Below are positions 18,196 through 26,860 of a DNA stretch of 64,000 nucleotides, one piece after another. The stretch covers positions 434,001 to 498,000 of the forward strand of contig NZ_RBZU01000002.1 in NCBI RefSeq assembly GCF_003628125.1. Direction: 5' to 3'. The notes under the pieces were generated by a model that saw only the letters and a program-made list of their open reading frames with translations, was not told the origin of the DNA and did not search any database. Position 1 is the first letter of the stretch, and each line of letters starts with the position of its first letter. The DNA comes from Pararobbsia silviterrae. Lineage in GTDB: Bacteria; Pseudomonadota; Gammaproteobacteria; Burkholderiales; Burkholderiaceae. A program made the position numbers and the translations under genes.

Positions 18196-18211
18196 CGGAG
18201 CGGGGTCGCTT

Positions 18212-18907
18212 TCAGGCGATGCCGAAGCCGCCATCGACAGGAAGGATCACGCCGGTGACGTAGCGCGCGTCATCCGAGCAGAGAAAGCGCACGACGCGCG
18301 CGACATCGTCGGGCATGCCCCATCGCTTCATCGGGAGGCGCGCCATGATCGCGGTGCTGCGTTCGGCATTGTCGATGGCGCCCGATGACAGCCGCGTCTT
18401 GATCCAGCCGGGCGCGACGGCATTCACGCGGACGCCATGCTCGGCGAGCGCGACCGCATACGAGCGCGTGAGACCCAGGATGCCCGCCTTGCTTGCCGCA
18501 TACGCGGGGTTGTTCTTCGAGCCGAAGTAGCTCCACATCGATGCGACGTTGACCACCGCGCCCTGGCTTCGAACGATGCGGTCCTTGGCGATATGCGTGA
18601 CGACCTGCGAACCGCACAAATTCACATCGATGACTTTCTTGAAGCCTTCGGGCACGAACTCGCGGCCTTCGTGAAGGATGATTCCCGCGCAATTCACGAG
18701 CACGTCGATCCGCTCGAGATCACCGAGTGCGGCCTCGACGTCGGCGCTCGACGTGACATCGGCTTTGCGAAACGTCATCGAGTCGGGGAGATCGCTGTCG
18801 GCGTCCATCCCGAGGCAGACGACCTTGCTGGTTTGCGCGAACGATTCGGCGATGGCGCGGCCGATCCCGGTGCCGCCGCCTGTGACAACTGCTACGGATT
18901 GCGTCAT
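18212..18907 (-). CDS. Short-chain dehydrogenase/reductase (SDR)
   Basis: A 231-residue classical SDR: cofactor loop TGGGTGIG at 9-16, NCAG at 72-75, catalytic Ser123, Tyr136 and Lys140 (YAASK), and the closing PVDGGFGIA. It is transcribed away from the split transketolase across a region with two candidate GntR operators (sites D and E), so it probably shares their control. Substrate unknown; an alcohol, polyol or hydroxy acid of the same pathway is likely. Confidence 0.9.
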   Translation of the reverse strand: MTQSVAVVTGGGTGIGRAIAESFAQTSKVVCLGMDADSDLPDSMTFRKADVTSSADVEAALGDLERIDVLVNCAGIILHEGREFVPEGFKKVIDVNLCGSQVVTHIAKDRIVRSQGAVVNVASMWSYFGSKNNPAYAASKAGILGLTRSYAVALAEHGVRVNAVAPGWIKTRLSSGAIDNAERSTAIMARLPMKRWGMPDDVARVVRFLCSDDARYVTGVILPVDGGFGIA

Positions 18908-19269
18908 GGTGGTTAGGTTTGAGTCAAGGAAGATCGGCCGCGCGTCGGGCAGGGCGATGCGATGCCGATCGGGTTAGCAAGCATGCGTCGATGAAGTGCG
19001 TCATCGCGTCTTCATTGAAAATATATGATGCATGATGATGGATAAAGTAACAGCGGCAACCGAAGGCGGGCGATCGCGGTAAACCCTTGGTTTCGCGTCT
19101 TCGTCAAATAATGCATCATATATCCTATATCGATTTGAGCGTCGAAACCCATGCGGCCATGACGCGGATATCGGAAATCAGGATCGACTCAAGTGCACGG
19201 CGAGGGCCGTTGTCCGCGGCGCGTCACTCGATTCCGGTCAAGTCAGTTCGAATTCACTCAGGAGAATGT
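18908..19269. promoter_or_regulatory. Divergent promoter region with two candidate GntR operators (sites D and E)
   Basis: The 362 bases between the SDR and transketolase starts contain site D (19019-19032, minus strand TGCATCATATATTT) and site E (19112-19125, plus strand TGCATCATATATCC). The two copies face each other about 93 bp apart, one near each gene, which fits control of both directions and possibly looping. No gene is supportable here. Confidence 0.6.
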
Positions 19270-20139
19270 ATGTCGACTGTGACTCAGGAGCGCCAGGGCG
19301 CGCTCTCGCCGAGCGAGCTCGCGCGGTTGCGCGAGAAGGCGCAATTCGTGCGGCTCGAGACGATTCGTCTCATCGAGATCGCGAAGACCGGACACTATTC
19401 ATCGGTCTTTTCGTGCGCGGAGATCTTTTCGGCGCTCTACTACGACGTCATGTCGTTGCGCAAGAACGAACCCGCGTGGGCTGATCGCGATCGCTTCACG
19501 ATGGGCAAGGGTCATGCGGCCGTGGGCCTGTTTCCGATTCTCGCCGACTACGGTTTTATCGATCGCGAGACGCTGGACGGCTATACCCGTCTCGGCAATC
19601 CGCTTGGGGATCATCCGGACATGACGAAGGTCGCCGGCATCGATTTCAGTTCGGGTTCGATCGGTCATGCGCTGTCCAACGGCGCGGGCATGGCCAAGGC
19701 CGCGCAGATGAATGCGCGCGCGTTCAAGGTCTTTACGTTGCTCGGCGACGGCGAGATGCAGGAAGGACAGGTCTGGGAAGCCGCGCTGTTCGCCGCGCAT
19801 CACAAGCTGTCGAATCTGATCGCGATTGTCGATCGCAACGGCTACCAGCTCGACGGGAAGGTCGATGACGTGATCGGCATCGAATCGCTCGCGGATAAGT
19901 GGCGAGCCTTCGGTTGGGAGACGTATGAAGTCGACGGTCACGACCTGATGGCGCTCGTGCCGCTGTTGCGTCGGATCAAGCATGACAGCGCACGTCAAAA
20001 GCCTGCTTGCATCATCGCCAAGACGATCAAGGGCAAAGGCGTTTCCTATATGGAAACCGAGCCGGGCTGGCACCTCGGATACCTCGCACCGGATGACGGC
20101 CGGCGCGCGATCGAAGAAATCAAGAGCAAGGAAATCTGA
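19270..20139 (+). CDS. Transketolase-like protein, N-terminal (thiamine-pyrophosphate) subunit
   Basis: The 289-residue protein corresponds to the N-terminal third of transketolase. The TPP motif begins LLGDGEMQEGQ and ends with the asparagine-containing RNGYQ; GKGHAAVGL and FSSGSIGHAL are also typical. ATG 19270 has AGGAG 5 nt upstream; in-frame codons before it lie in the promoter. The C-terminal half is encoded by the next gene, 2 nt after the stop. Split transketolases of this kind are found in sugar pathways such as those for apulose phosphate and sulfo-sugars; no sugar kinase is nearby, so the donor is open. Confidence 0.9.
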   Translation: MSTVTQERQGALSPSELARLREKAQFVRLETIRLIEIAKTGHYSSVFSCAEIFSALYYDVMSLRKNEPAWADRDRFTMGKGHAAVGLFPILADYGFIDRETLDGYTRLGNPLGDHPDMTKVAGIDFSSGSIGHALSNGAGMAKAAQMNARAFKVFTLLGDGEMQEGQVWEAALFAAHHKLSNLIAIVDRNGYQLDGKVDDVIGIESLADKWRAFGWETYEVDGHDLMALVPLLRRIKHDSARQKPACIIAKTIKGKGVSYMETEPGWHLGYLAPDDGRRAIEEIKSKEI

Positions 20140-20141
20140 AC

Positions 20142-21128
20142 ATGTCCAAACCGCAAAACCCGGAATCGTGGCAATACCGCGCGCTCAACGCGATCAATCC
20201 CGGCCTTGACTACCTATCGGATGCGCTGATCGGCCTCGTCGAAGAAGGCTATCCGATCGTCGCGGGATCGGCGGACCTCCAGTATTCGAACGGGCTCAAC
20301 AAGTTCGCCCGCGCGTATCCGGACAAGTACGTGCAATTCGGCATATCCGAACAAAACATGGTGTCGGCCGCGGCAGGCATGGCGACGACCGGCGTGATTC
20401 CTTTCGTCGCGACGTTTGCGTCGTTTCTCGGGCTGCTGTGCTGCGAACAAATCCGCATGGACGTCGCGTATTGCAAGTTGCCTGTGCGCCTCATCGGCCA
20501 TCACACGGGCATTTCGCTCGGATTCTATGGGACGTCGCATCATGCGACCGAAGATATCTCGACGATGCGCGCGCTGGCGAATCTGACGGTCATCTCGCCG
20601 GCCGACGGTGCGCAACTGGCTGCCGCGATCCGGGCGTCGGTGAACTGGCCCGACCCGATCTATTTCCGTATCGGCCGCGGACGTGATCCCAAGGTCTATG
20701 AAGACGATGTCACGTTCGTGATCGGTAAGGCGATCGAGCATCGCCGCGGCACGGACGCGACGATCATCGGTTGCGGCTGGCCCGTGCATGGCGCCTTGCA
20801 GGCCGCGGAAAGACTGGGGCTCGAAGGCAAGTCGATCGGCGTCATCGATATGCCGACGATCAAGCCGCTCGATCGCGAGGCCATCATCGCGGCCGCGCGC
20901 CGCTCGAAGATCCTGATCACGGTCGAGGAGCACAACGTGATCGGCGGGCTGGGCGCGGCCGTCGCGGAAGTCGTCGCGGATGAAGGTCTAGGCGTTCGCG
21001 TCGTGCGTCACGGGATCTATGACGAATACAGCCTTATCGCGCCGCCGACGCATCTCTATGCCCATTATCAGCTCGACGGACCCGGCATCGAGGAAGTCAC
21101 GCGCCGCGCGCTGGCGAAAGTGAACTGA
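20142..21128 (+). CDS. Transketolase-like protein, C-terminal subunit
   Basis: The 328-residue partner of the preceding gene holds the pyrimidine-binding domain (FGISEQNMVSAAAGMA, with the catalytic glutamate, near residues 65-80) and the transketolase C-terminal domain (TIIGCGWPVHGALQAA onward). AAGGAA lies about 8 nt before ATG. The two subunits together make a complete enzyme that transfers a ketol C2 unit. An aldehyde dehydrogenase follows 58 nt later, suggesting that the aldehyde product is oxidised next. Confidence 0.9.
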   Translation: MSKPQNPESWQYRALNAINPGLDYLSDALIGLVEEGYPIVAGSADLQYSNGLNKFARAYPDKYVQFGISEQNMVSAAAGMATTGVIPFVATFASFLGLLCCEQIRMDVAYCKLPVRLIGHHTGISLGFYGTSHHATEDISTMRALANLTVISPADGAQLAAAIRASVNWPDPIYFRIGRGRDPKVYEDDVTFVIGKAIEHRRGTDATIIGCGWPVHGALQAAERLGLEGKSIGVIDMPTIKPLDREAIIAAARRSKILITVEEHNVIGGLGAAVAEVVADEGLGVRVVRHGIYDEYSLIAPPTHLYAHYQLDGPGIEEVTRRALAKVN

Positions 21129-21186
21129 TCGCTCTTTTACAGGGCCTGGCGCCGGCGCGCGGCAGGCTCGCTTGCGAGGATGCTTG

Positions 21187-22668
21187 ATGTCGAATGCAGA
21201 TGGTTGGCAGGAAGTATCGCTTCGTGATTCAGATCTTCTGAGGCATGAATGCTTGATAGGCGGGCAGTGGACGCATGCGGACGACGGGACATCGATCGTC
21301 GTCACGAATCCGGCCACGGGCGCGCATCTTGGGACGGTGCCGAGAATGGGCGCGACCGAGACCCGGCGCGCGATCGAAGCCGCATCGAAGGCGCTTGGCG
21401 CCTGGCGCGCGAAGACGGCAAAGGAACGTGCGGCGCTGTTACGCCGGTGGCATGACCTGATGCTCGCGTGTCGCGAGGATCTCGCCCTCATCATGACCGT
21501 CGAACAGGGCAAGCCTTTAGCCGAAAGCCGTGCGGAGATCGCGTATGCGGCATCGTTTATCGAATGGTTCGCTGAGGAGGCCAAGCGCGTCTACGGCGAT
21601 ACGATTCCGGGCCATGCGGCGGATAAGCGCATTGTCGTGATCAAACAGCCCATCGGGGTTTGCGCGGCGATTACGCCCTGGAATTTCCCCGCAGCGATGC
21701 TGACGCGCAAGCTCGGACCCGCACTCGCCGCCGGATGCACGATGGTGATCAAGCCCGCGAGTCAAACGCCGTTTTCGGCGTTGGCGCTCTGCGTGCTTGC
21801 CGAGCGCGCCGGGATCCCGGCGGGTGTGATTTCGTGTGTGACCGGATCGGCCGAAGCCATCGGCGCCGAGCTCACGGGCAATCCGATCGTCAAGAAGGTG
21901 TCGTTTACCGGTTCGACGGAGATCGGTAAGCGCTTGCTCGCGCAATGCGCGGCGACCGTGAAAAAGGCGTCGATGGAGCTCGGCGGCAATGCGCCGTTCA
22001 TCGTGTTCGACGACGCCGATCTCGATGCGGCGGTGCAGGGCGCGATCGCATCGAAATACCGCAACGCGGGGCAGACCTGTGTCTGCGCGAATCGCTTTCT
22101 CGTGCAGGACGGGGTATATGACGCTTTCGTCGAGAAGCTGACTTCGAAGGTGCGCGCGCTGACGGTCGGCAATGGACTGGACGACACCGTGCAGATCGGT
22201 CCGCTGATCGATGCGAAGGCCGTCGCGAAAGTGGAAGAGCATGTGGAAGACGCGCTCGCGAAGGGCGCACGTGTGGTCACGGGCGGGACGCGGCACGACG
22301 CGGGCGAGAACTTCTACGAGCCGACCGTCATCACGGAAGCGCGCCGCGATATGAAGATCTTCGGCGAGGAGACCTTCGGACCCGTTGCTCCTGTGTTTCG
22401 CTTCCACACCGAAGACGAAGCGATCCGCCTGGCGAACGACACGGAGTTCGGCCTCGCGTCGTATTTCTATGGCCGCGATATCGGTCGTGTCTGGCGCGTC
22501 GCCGAAGCGCTCGACTATGGCATCGTCGGAATCAACGAGGGACTCATTTCGACCGAGGTCGCTCCGTTCGGCGGGGTCAAGGAAAGCGGGCTCGGCCGCG
22601 AGGGATCGAAGTACGGCATCGAAGACTATCTGGAGCTCAAATATCTGTGCATGGGCGGGATCGTTTGA
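21187..22668 (+). CDS. Aldehyde dehydrogenase, succinate-semialdehyde dehydrogenase (GabD)-like
   Basis: A 493-residue enzyme with GabD wording. Asn166 lies in PWNFP, Glu264 in MELGGNAP and nucleophile Cys298 in NAGQTCVC. ATG 21187 is placed 6 nt after GCGAGGA. It follows the split transketolase in one apparent operon and precedes a strong terminator hairpin. Succinate semialdehyde, glutarate semialdehyde, glycolaldehyde or another small aldehyde are all possible substrates; glycolaldehyde-type products of a transketolase step would make biochemical sense, but this is inference. Confidence 0.9.
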   Translation: MSNADGWQEVSLRDSDLLRHECLIGGQWTHADDGTSIVVTNPATGAHLGTVPRMGATETRRAIEAASKALGAWRAKTAKERAALLRRWHDLMLACREDLALIMTVEQGKPLAESRAEIAYAASFIEWFAEEAKRVYGDTIPGHAADKRIVVIKQPIGVCAAITPWNFPAAMLTRKLGPALAAGCTMVIKPASQTPFSALALCVLAERAGIPAGVISCVTGSAEAIGAELTGNPIVKKVSFTGSTEIGKRLLAQCAATVKKASMELGGNAPFIVFDDADLDAAVQGAIASKYRNAGQTCVCANRFLVQDGVYDAFVEKLTSKVRALTVGNGLDDTVQIGPLIDAKAVAKVEEHVEDALAKGARVVTGGTRHDAGENFYEPTVITEARRDMKIFGEETFGPVAPVFRFHTEDEAIRLANDTEFGLASYFYGRDIGRVWRVAEALDYGIVGINEGLISTEVAPFGGVKESGLGREGSKYGIEDYLELKYLCMGGIV

Positions 22669-22774
22669 ACCGCATCGTGTGTAGGCCTTGCTCCATGCCT
22701 TGATCGAGCACGACCTTGCGTCGATGATCGATCGCTGAGCGCGGATGCTCCGGGCTTCCCGCCCGGATCGGGCG

Positions 22775-22805
22775 ACCGGGTCGCGCCGTCGATGCGCGAC
22801 CCGGT
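22775..22805. terminator. Strong bidirectional terminator hairpin
   Basis: ACCGGGTCGCG at 22775-22785 pairs perfectly with CGCGACCCGGT at 22795-22805 (11-bp stem, 9-nt loop), in the gap between the convergent aldehyde dehydrogenase and dienelactone hydrolase genes. Confidence 0.75.
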
Positions 22806-22818
22806 GTCGTTATGCAGC

Positions 22819-23538
22819 CTAAGCAGCCTGGGCAGGCTGAGGCGTTTCGAGGAAGGTCAGCGTGCGTCCTCGCGCGAGCGCCGCGCTATGCCGATGGAAC
22901 GCAGGTCGCATCGGGCAGTTAAAGCCGTGTTCGGCATTCTCGTAAACATGGACCGCGACGTCCGGGCGACCGGTAAAGGTCTGCCGGATCGCTTCGACCG
23001 CCGTCTGCGGAATGTGTGCGTCACGCGCGCCGAAGTGAAAGAGCAGGGGCACGCGAATGTGCTCGGCTTGATCCAATATCGAATCGATGCCGCCCCCGTA
23101 GTACGCAACGGCTTTATCGACCGCGCCCGCCGCGGCAGCCTGATACGCAAGCCGCCCCCCCAGACAATAGCCGACCGCGGCAACGGATTCCCCCGGCGCG
23201 ATCCGCGAGCGCAACGCGTGTGCAGTCAATCCGACATCGCCGGCGGCGCGCGCGATGTCGCACGCCTTCATCAAGGCGAACGCACGCGTGCGATCCGCAT
23301 CGGAATAGCCGAGGCTGACGCGCGGTTCGCTGCGCCAAAACAAATCGGGCGCCAAAACCGTATAGCCGTCCGATGCGTAGTGTTCGGCAACTTCACGAAT
23401 GTGATCGTTGACGCCGAAGATCTCTTGAATCAGCACGATCCCCGGACCGGATCGCTCGCCGGAACGAGGCAGCGCAAGGTAGGCGCTGAACGTGCCCTCG
23501 TCGGTTTGAATGTCGATCCACTTCGATGGTGAATTCAC
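22819..23538 (-). CDS. Dienelactone hydrolase family protein
   Basis: The 239-residue alpha/beta hydrolase has the triad Cys125 (VGYCLGG), Asp173 (GARDAH) and His204 (NAEHGF). These spacings (48 and 31) equal those of the characterised dienelactone hydrolase triad Cys123/Asp171/His202. The GTG start at 23538 has GGAG 6 nt upstream; a longer frame reaches 23670 but adds 44 residues unlike the family. Dienelactone hydrolases open lactone rings, often giving maleylacetate. It is divergent from a CUT2 importer with operator-like site F between them. Confidence 0.88.
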   Translation of the reverse strand: MNSPSKWIDIQTDEGTFSAYLALPRSGERSGPGIVLIQEIFGVNDHIREVAEHYASDGYTVLAPDLFWRSEPRVSLGYSDADRTRAFALMKACDIARAAGDVGLTAHALRSRIAPGESVAAVGYCLGGRLAYQAAAAGAVDKAVAYYGGGIDSILDQAEHIRVPLLFHFGARDAHIPQTAVEAIRQTFTGRPDVAVHVYENAEHGFNCPMRPAFHRHSAALARGRTLTFLETPQPAQAA

Positions 23539-24027
23539 GAAACGCTCCACGTGGTTAGAAAAAATATTGCGCGTCAGCGCGGCGCTCGCGCGATGTTCTA
23601 TGGGATCGATGACCGAAATAAGGTTTGGACGATGCCGCGCTGCGGCGCGTCTTTTAAGTGTCCAAAACATTCACGACTGCTCGGTCATCTTTTGTAATGC
23701 ATAGGGTATCGACATGCTGAATCGGAATCGTCTGCGATCTGAAACACCTTCTGGCAAGGCTCGCGACGCCGGATCGCCGGTTGAGGATGGTGTCGGCCGC
23801 ACGCGTGTGCGGCAAGGGGCGATAAGAAAAAGAGATTGGATTCGCAGGCATTGCGCAACGACCGTCATCTCATCGTATAGGATATAAAATGTATCATATA
23901 TCCGAAATCATAAGACGACGAATGTCGATCTGCCGCGGCCCAAAGGCGACCCAAAGGTAAGCCAAGCGCAACCCGAAGGCGCCGCTAAGGCAGCACGGAC
24001 GACACCCTTCGAATACAGGAGACATGC
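23539..24027. other. Divergent intergenic region upstream of importer 2
   Basis: 489 bases without a supportable gene. The AT-rich part near 23870-23910 holds operator-like site F. The rest shows no family-like coding potential or repeat that I can see. Confidence 0.65.
23880..23903 (+). promoter_or_regulatory. Candidate GntR operator, site F, within a 24-bp inverted repeat
   Basis: TGTATCATATATCC at 23890-23903 matches sites D and E. Here it is part of a dyad: GGATATA at 23880-23886 and TATATCC at 23897-23903 are inverted copies 10 nt apart. It lies about 125 nt before the importer 2 start codon, in a divergent promoter. Confidence 0.6.
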
Positions 24028-25281
24028 ATGAAATTGAGCTTGCGTCATCTTCGCGCGCCTATCGTGTTCGGCCTTATGGCGATCGCGTCGCTTTCCGTCC
24101 ATGCCAAGGACGAGATCTATTCGATGTTGCCGAACACGGCCTTGTCGGGCGTCATCGACCCGGATATGCCGGACCGCACGGACATCAAGAAAGCGTGGCC
24201 CAAGAAGCCCGGCGATCCCGCGCATCTGAAGATCGGTTGGGCCGAGATTTCGCTTGGCAATCCGTGGTGGGTCGGCCTTGCGAACAAAGTGCGTCAGACC
24301 TCCGCCGAATACGGGTTCGATACCGATATCGAGGTCGCCGATTTCGATCTTCAACGTCAATGCTCGCAGATCGATAGTTTCGTCACGCGGAAGATGGATG
24401 TGATCGTGGTCGACCCGACCGACGTCGCGGGCGTCGCGAAGTGCATCAATCGCGCCGTCGATGCGGGTATTCCCGTCGTCACCGTGGGGTCCGTGCCGGA
24501 TCCCAGTGCGCGGATTCTCACGACCATCACGCCCAATCCTTACGAGAGCGGATTCGGGGTCGGACAGTACGTCGCCAAGCACGCAGGGAAGGATCGCCAG
24601 ATCACGGCCGCGGTGATTATTTCGAGTCTTAGCAATTCGACGTCGGAAAGCCGCGTCAATGGCATGGTGTCGGGCATCGTCTACGAACGCATGAAGGATG
24701 CTGATCCGAATGCCAAGAAAAGCGATGCGATGTTGCGCGGCTTCAATCTGTTCGAACAGCTCAAGAAGTCCGGCAAGTTCGACGACGCGCAACTGAAATT
24801 CAAAATCGTCGGCATCGGCATTGGCCGGTTGACTCAGGAAGCGGGGCTTGCCGCCGCCGAAGATCTGCTTTCGGCGCATGCCGCGGAGATGAACTACATC
24901 CTCGCGGACAACGACTCGCTGGCGCTTGGCGCGATGCGCGCGGTCAAGAATGCCGGGAAACACGATGCGATCCAGATCGCGGCGCCGGCCGACGGCTTGC
25001 GGATCGCGCTCGAGCAAGTCAAGGCGGGCAACTTGCTGACGACGGGCATGTTCTCGGGCGATGAGTGCGGTGCGGCCGCAGTCGAGTTCATCCATAACAT
25101 CTTCTATGGCGGGCTCGACGCGAGCAATCTGCCGATGGGCTCCTATTTTCCCGCGGGTGTCATCACCAAGGAGAACGTGGATCAGTTGATCGACCCGGAC
25201 AAGAGCGACACCTTCTACAAGTACACGATCCCGCCGGTGAAGTCGATTCCGCAGATCAAGAGCGAACTCAGCAAGGGCTGA
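24028..25281 (+). CDS. CUT2-family ABC importer substrate-binding protein (importer 2)
   Basis: A 417-residue periplasmic binding protein with a Sec signal (hydrophobic VFGLMAIASLSVHA, ending near residue 26). The peripla_BP_4 fold starts only around residue 67 (LKIGWAEISLGNPWW). The roughly 40 residues in between (PNTALSGVIDPDMPDRTDIK region) make it longer than the usual 310-340. AGGAG lies 7 nt before ATG. It is followed by ATPase and permease genes of the same transporter. The ligand is unknown; TorT-like sensors also have this fold but would not sit in such an operon. Confidence 0.88.
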   Translation: MKLSLRHLRAPIVFGLMAIASLSVHAKDEIYSMLPNTALSGVIDPDMPDRTDIKKAWPKKPGDPAHLKIGWAEISLGNPWWVGLANKVRQTSAEYGFDTDIEVADFDLQRQCSQIDSFVTRKMDVIVVDPTDVAGVAKCINRAVDAGIPVVTVGSVPDPSARILTTITPNPYESGFGVGQYVAKHAGKDRQITAAVIISSLSNSTSESRVNGMVSGIVYERMKDADPNAKKSDAMLRGFNLFEQLKKSGKFDDAQLKFKIVGIGIGRLTQEAGLAAAEDLLSAHAAEMNYILADNDSLALGAMRAVKNAGKHDAIQIAAPADGLRIALEQVKAGNLLTTGMFSGDECGAAAVEFIHNIFYGGLDASNLPMGSYFPAGVITKENVDQLIDPDKSDTFYKYTIPPVKSIPQIKSELSKG

Positions 25282-25298
25282 AGCGCGCGTGAGGCAGG

Positions 25299-25315
25299 GA
25301 GGCCGACACGGCCTC
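25299..25315 (+). terminator. Intercistronic hairpin after the binding-protein gene
   Basis: GAGGCCG and CGGCCTC form a 7-bp stem with a 3-nt loop, 18 nt after the binding-protein stop. Such hairpins often stabilise the upstream mRNA or attenuate the downstream transporter genes, which gives more binding protein than ATPase. Confidence 0.45.
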
Positions 25316-25357
25316 TCGCATCGCCCGACGGCATGCGTCGGCACGCACACGACGGAC

Positions 25358-26860
25358 ATGGACGACACGATGAACAATCATTTGGCGATGCGGGGCATCA
25401 GCAAGCGCTTCGGCGGCTTGCAGGCGCTTCGCACGGTCAACCTCGCCGCGCAGGGGGGACAGGTTCACGCCTTGATGGGAGAGAATGGCGCCGGAAAATC
25501 GACGCTCATGAAAATCCTTTCGGGCGCGTATCGACCCGATGAAGGCGACATCGAGCTGGGCGGCGAAACGCTGGCGATCGATTCGCCTCATGCCGCTCGC
25601 GGGTACGGCATTTCCGTGATCTACCAGGAGTTTTCTCTCGCGAAGCATTTGTCGGTCGCCGAGAACATCTATCTGGACGATCTTGCGCAGGGCGCGTCGA
25701 TCATCCCTTGGCGGCGTCTGCGAGCGCGTGCGAAGCAGCAGCTCGACGCGCTTGGCTTCGGCGAGCTCGATGTCACGCGGCCCGTATCCGATCTCTCGGT
25801 CGCGGAGCAGCAAGTCGTCGAAATCAGCAAGGCGCTTTCGCGATCTTCGCGCGTGCTGGTGTTCGACGAACCGACGGCGGTGTTGACCGATCGAGAAACA
25901 AAGCGATTATTCGAGCTGATCGCGAAACTGCGGCGCGATGGCGTATGCATCATCTATATCTCGCATCGTCTCGAGGAGATCTTCTCGATCTGCGACGTGG
26001 CGACGGTGCTCAAGGATGGACGGGATGTCGCGACCGTCAGGATCTCCGACACGAATGAAACGGCGCTCGTGCGCCTGATGGTCGGGCGCGAGCTGGGTGA
26101 CTTGTTTCCGCCGCGTCACGCGACGATCGGGCAACGCGTGCTCGAAGTCCGCAATCTCGATGCGAAGGCGCGCGTGCGCAACGTCACCTTCGATGTGCAT
26201 GCGGGCGAGGTGCTCGGGTTCAGCGGTCTGGTCGGTGCGGGCCGTACGGAGACGGTTCGCGCCGTATTCGGCGCCGATCGACGCGATGGCGGCGACATTC
26301 TGCTGGACGGTAAGCCGATCGCGCACCGCTCACCGAGGCAAGGCGCGATGTCGGGTATCGGCATGTTGCCGGAAGACCGCAAGCAGCAGGGGGTGCTGCT
26401 CAATCTTTCGATCCGCGCGAACGCGATGATGACGCCTCGCAATCGATTCGCGCGTGGAGGATGGCTGCTCGCGCGACGCGCCGAGGCACGCGAGACGCAG
26501 CGGCTGATCGGTGCCTTGCGCGTCAAGACGCAAAGCATGGAAGACCCCGTGTCGAGCCTCTCGGGAGGCAATCAGCAAAAGGTCGCGCTGATGAAATGGG
26601 TCTCGTCGGGATGCCGTGTGCTGATTCTCGATGAACCGACACGCGGCGTCGATGTCGGGGCCAAGATCGAGATTTATCAAATCATCAATCAGCTGGCGGA
26701 ACAAGGGGTGGCCGTGATCGTCGTGTCTTCGGATATGCCGGAGATCATCGGTTTGTGTGATCGGGTGCTGGTCATGCGAATGGGAGAAATCGCAGGTGAA
26801 TTGCGCGGTGCCGACATCAACGAGCATGCCTTGATCGCCTTGTCGATGGGGGTCAAATGA
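25358..26860 (+). CDS. CUT2-family ABC importer ATP-binding protein (importer 2)
   Basis: About 500 residues with two ATPase halves. The first has GENGAGKST, the SVAEQQ signature region and VFDEPTAVL; the second has GLVGAGRTE, LSGGNQQK and ILDEPTRGVD. The start could be ATG 25358 or ATG 25370; neither has a good ribosome site, and an earlier in-frame extension to 25289 runs through the hairpin. The permease start overlaps the stop by 4 nt. Confidence 0.9.
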   Translation: MDDTMNNHLAMRGISKRFGGLQALRTVNLAAQGGQVHALMGENGAGKSTLMKILSGAYRPDEGDIELGGETLAIDSPHAARGYGISVIYQEFSLAKHLSVAENIYLDDLAQGASIIPWRRLRARAKQQLDALGFGELDVTRPVSDLSVAEQQVVEISKALSRSSRVLVFDEPTAVLTDRETKRLFELIAKLRRDGVCIIYISHRLEEIFSICDVATVLKDGRDVATVRISDTNETALVRLMVGRELGDLFPPRHATIGQRVLEVRNLDAKARVRNVTFDVHAGEVLGFSGLVGAGRTETVRAVFGADRRDGGDILLDGKPIAHRSPRQGAMSGIGMLPEDRKQQGVLLNLSIRANAMMTPRNRFARGGWLLARRAEARETQRLIGALRVKTQSMEDPVSSLSGGNQQKVALMKWVSSGCRVLILDEPTRGVDVGAKIEIYQIINQLAEQGVAVIVVSSDMPEIIGLCDRVLVMRMGEIAGELRGADINEHALIALSMGVK

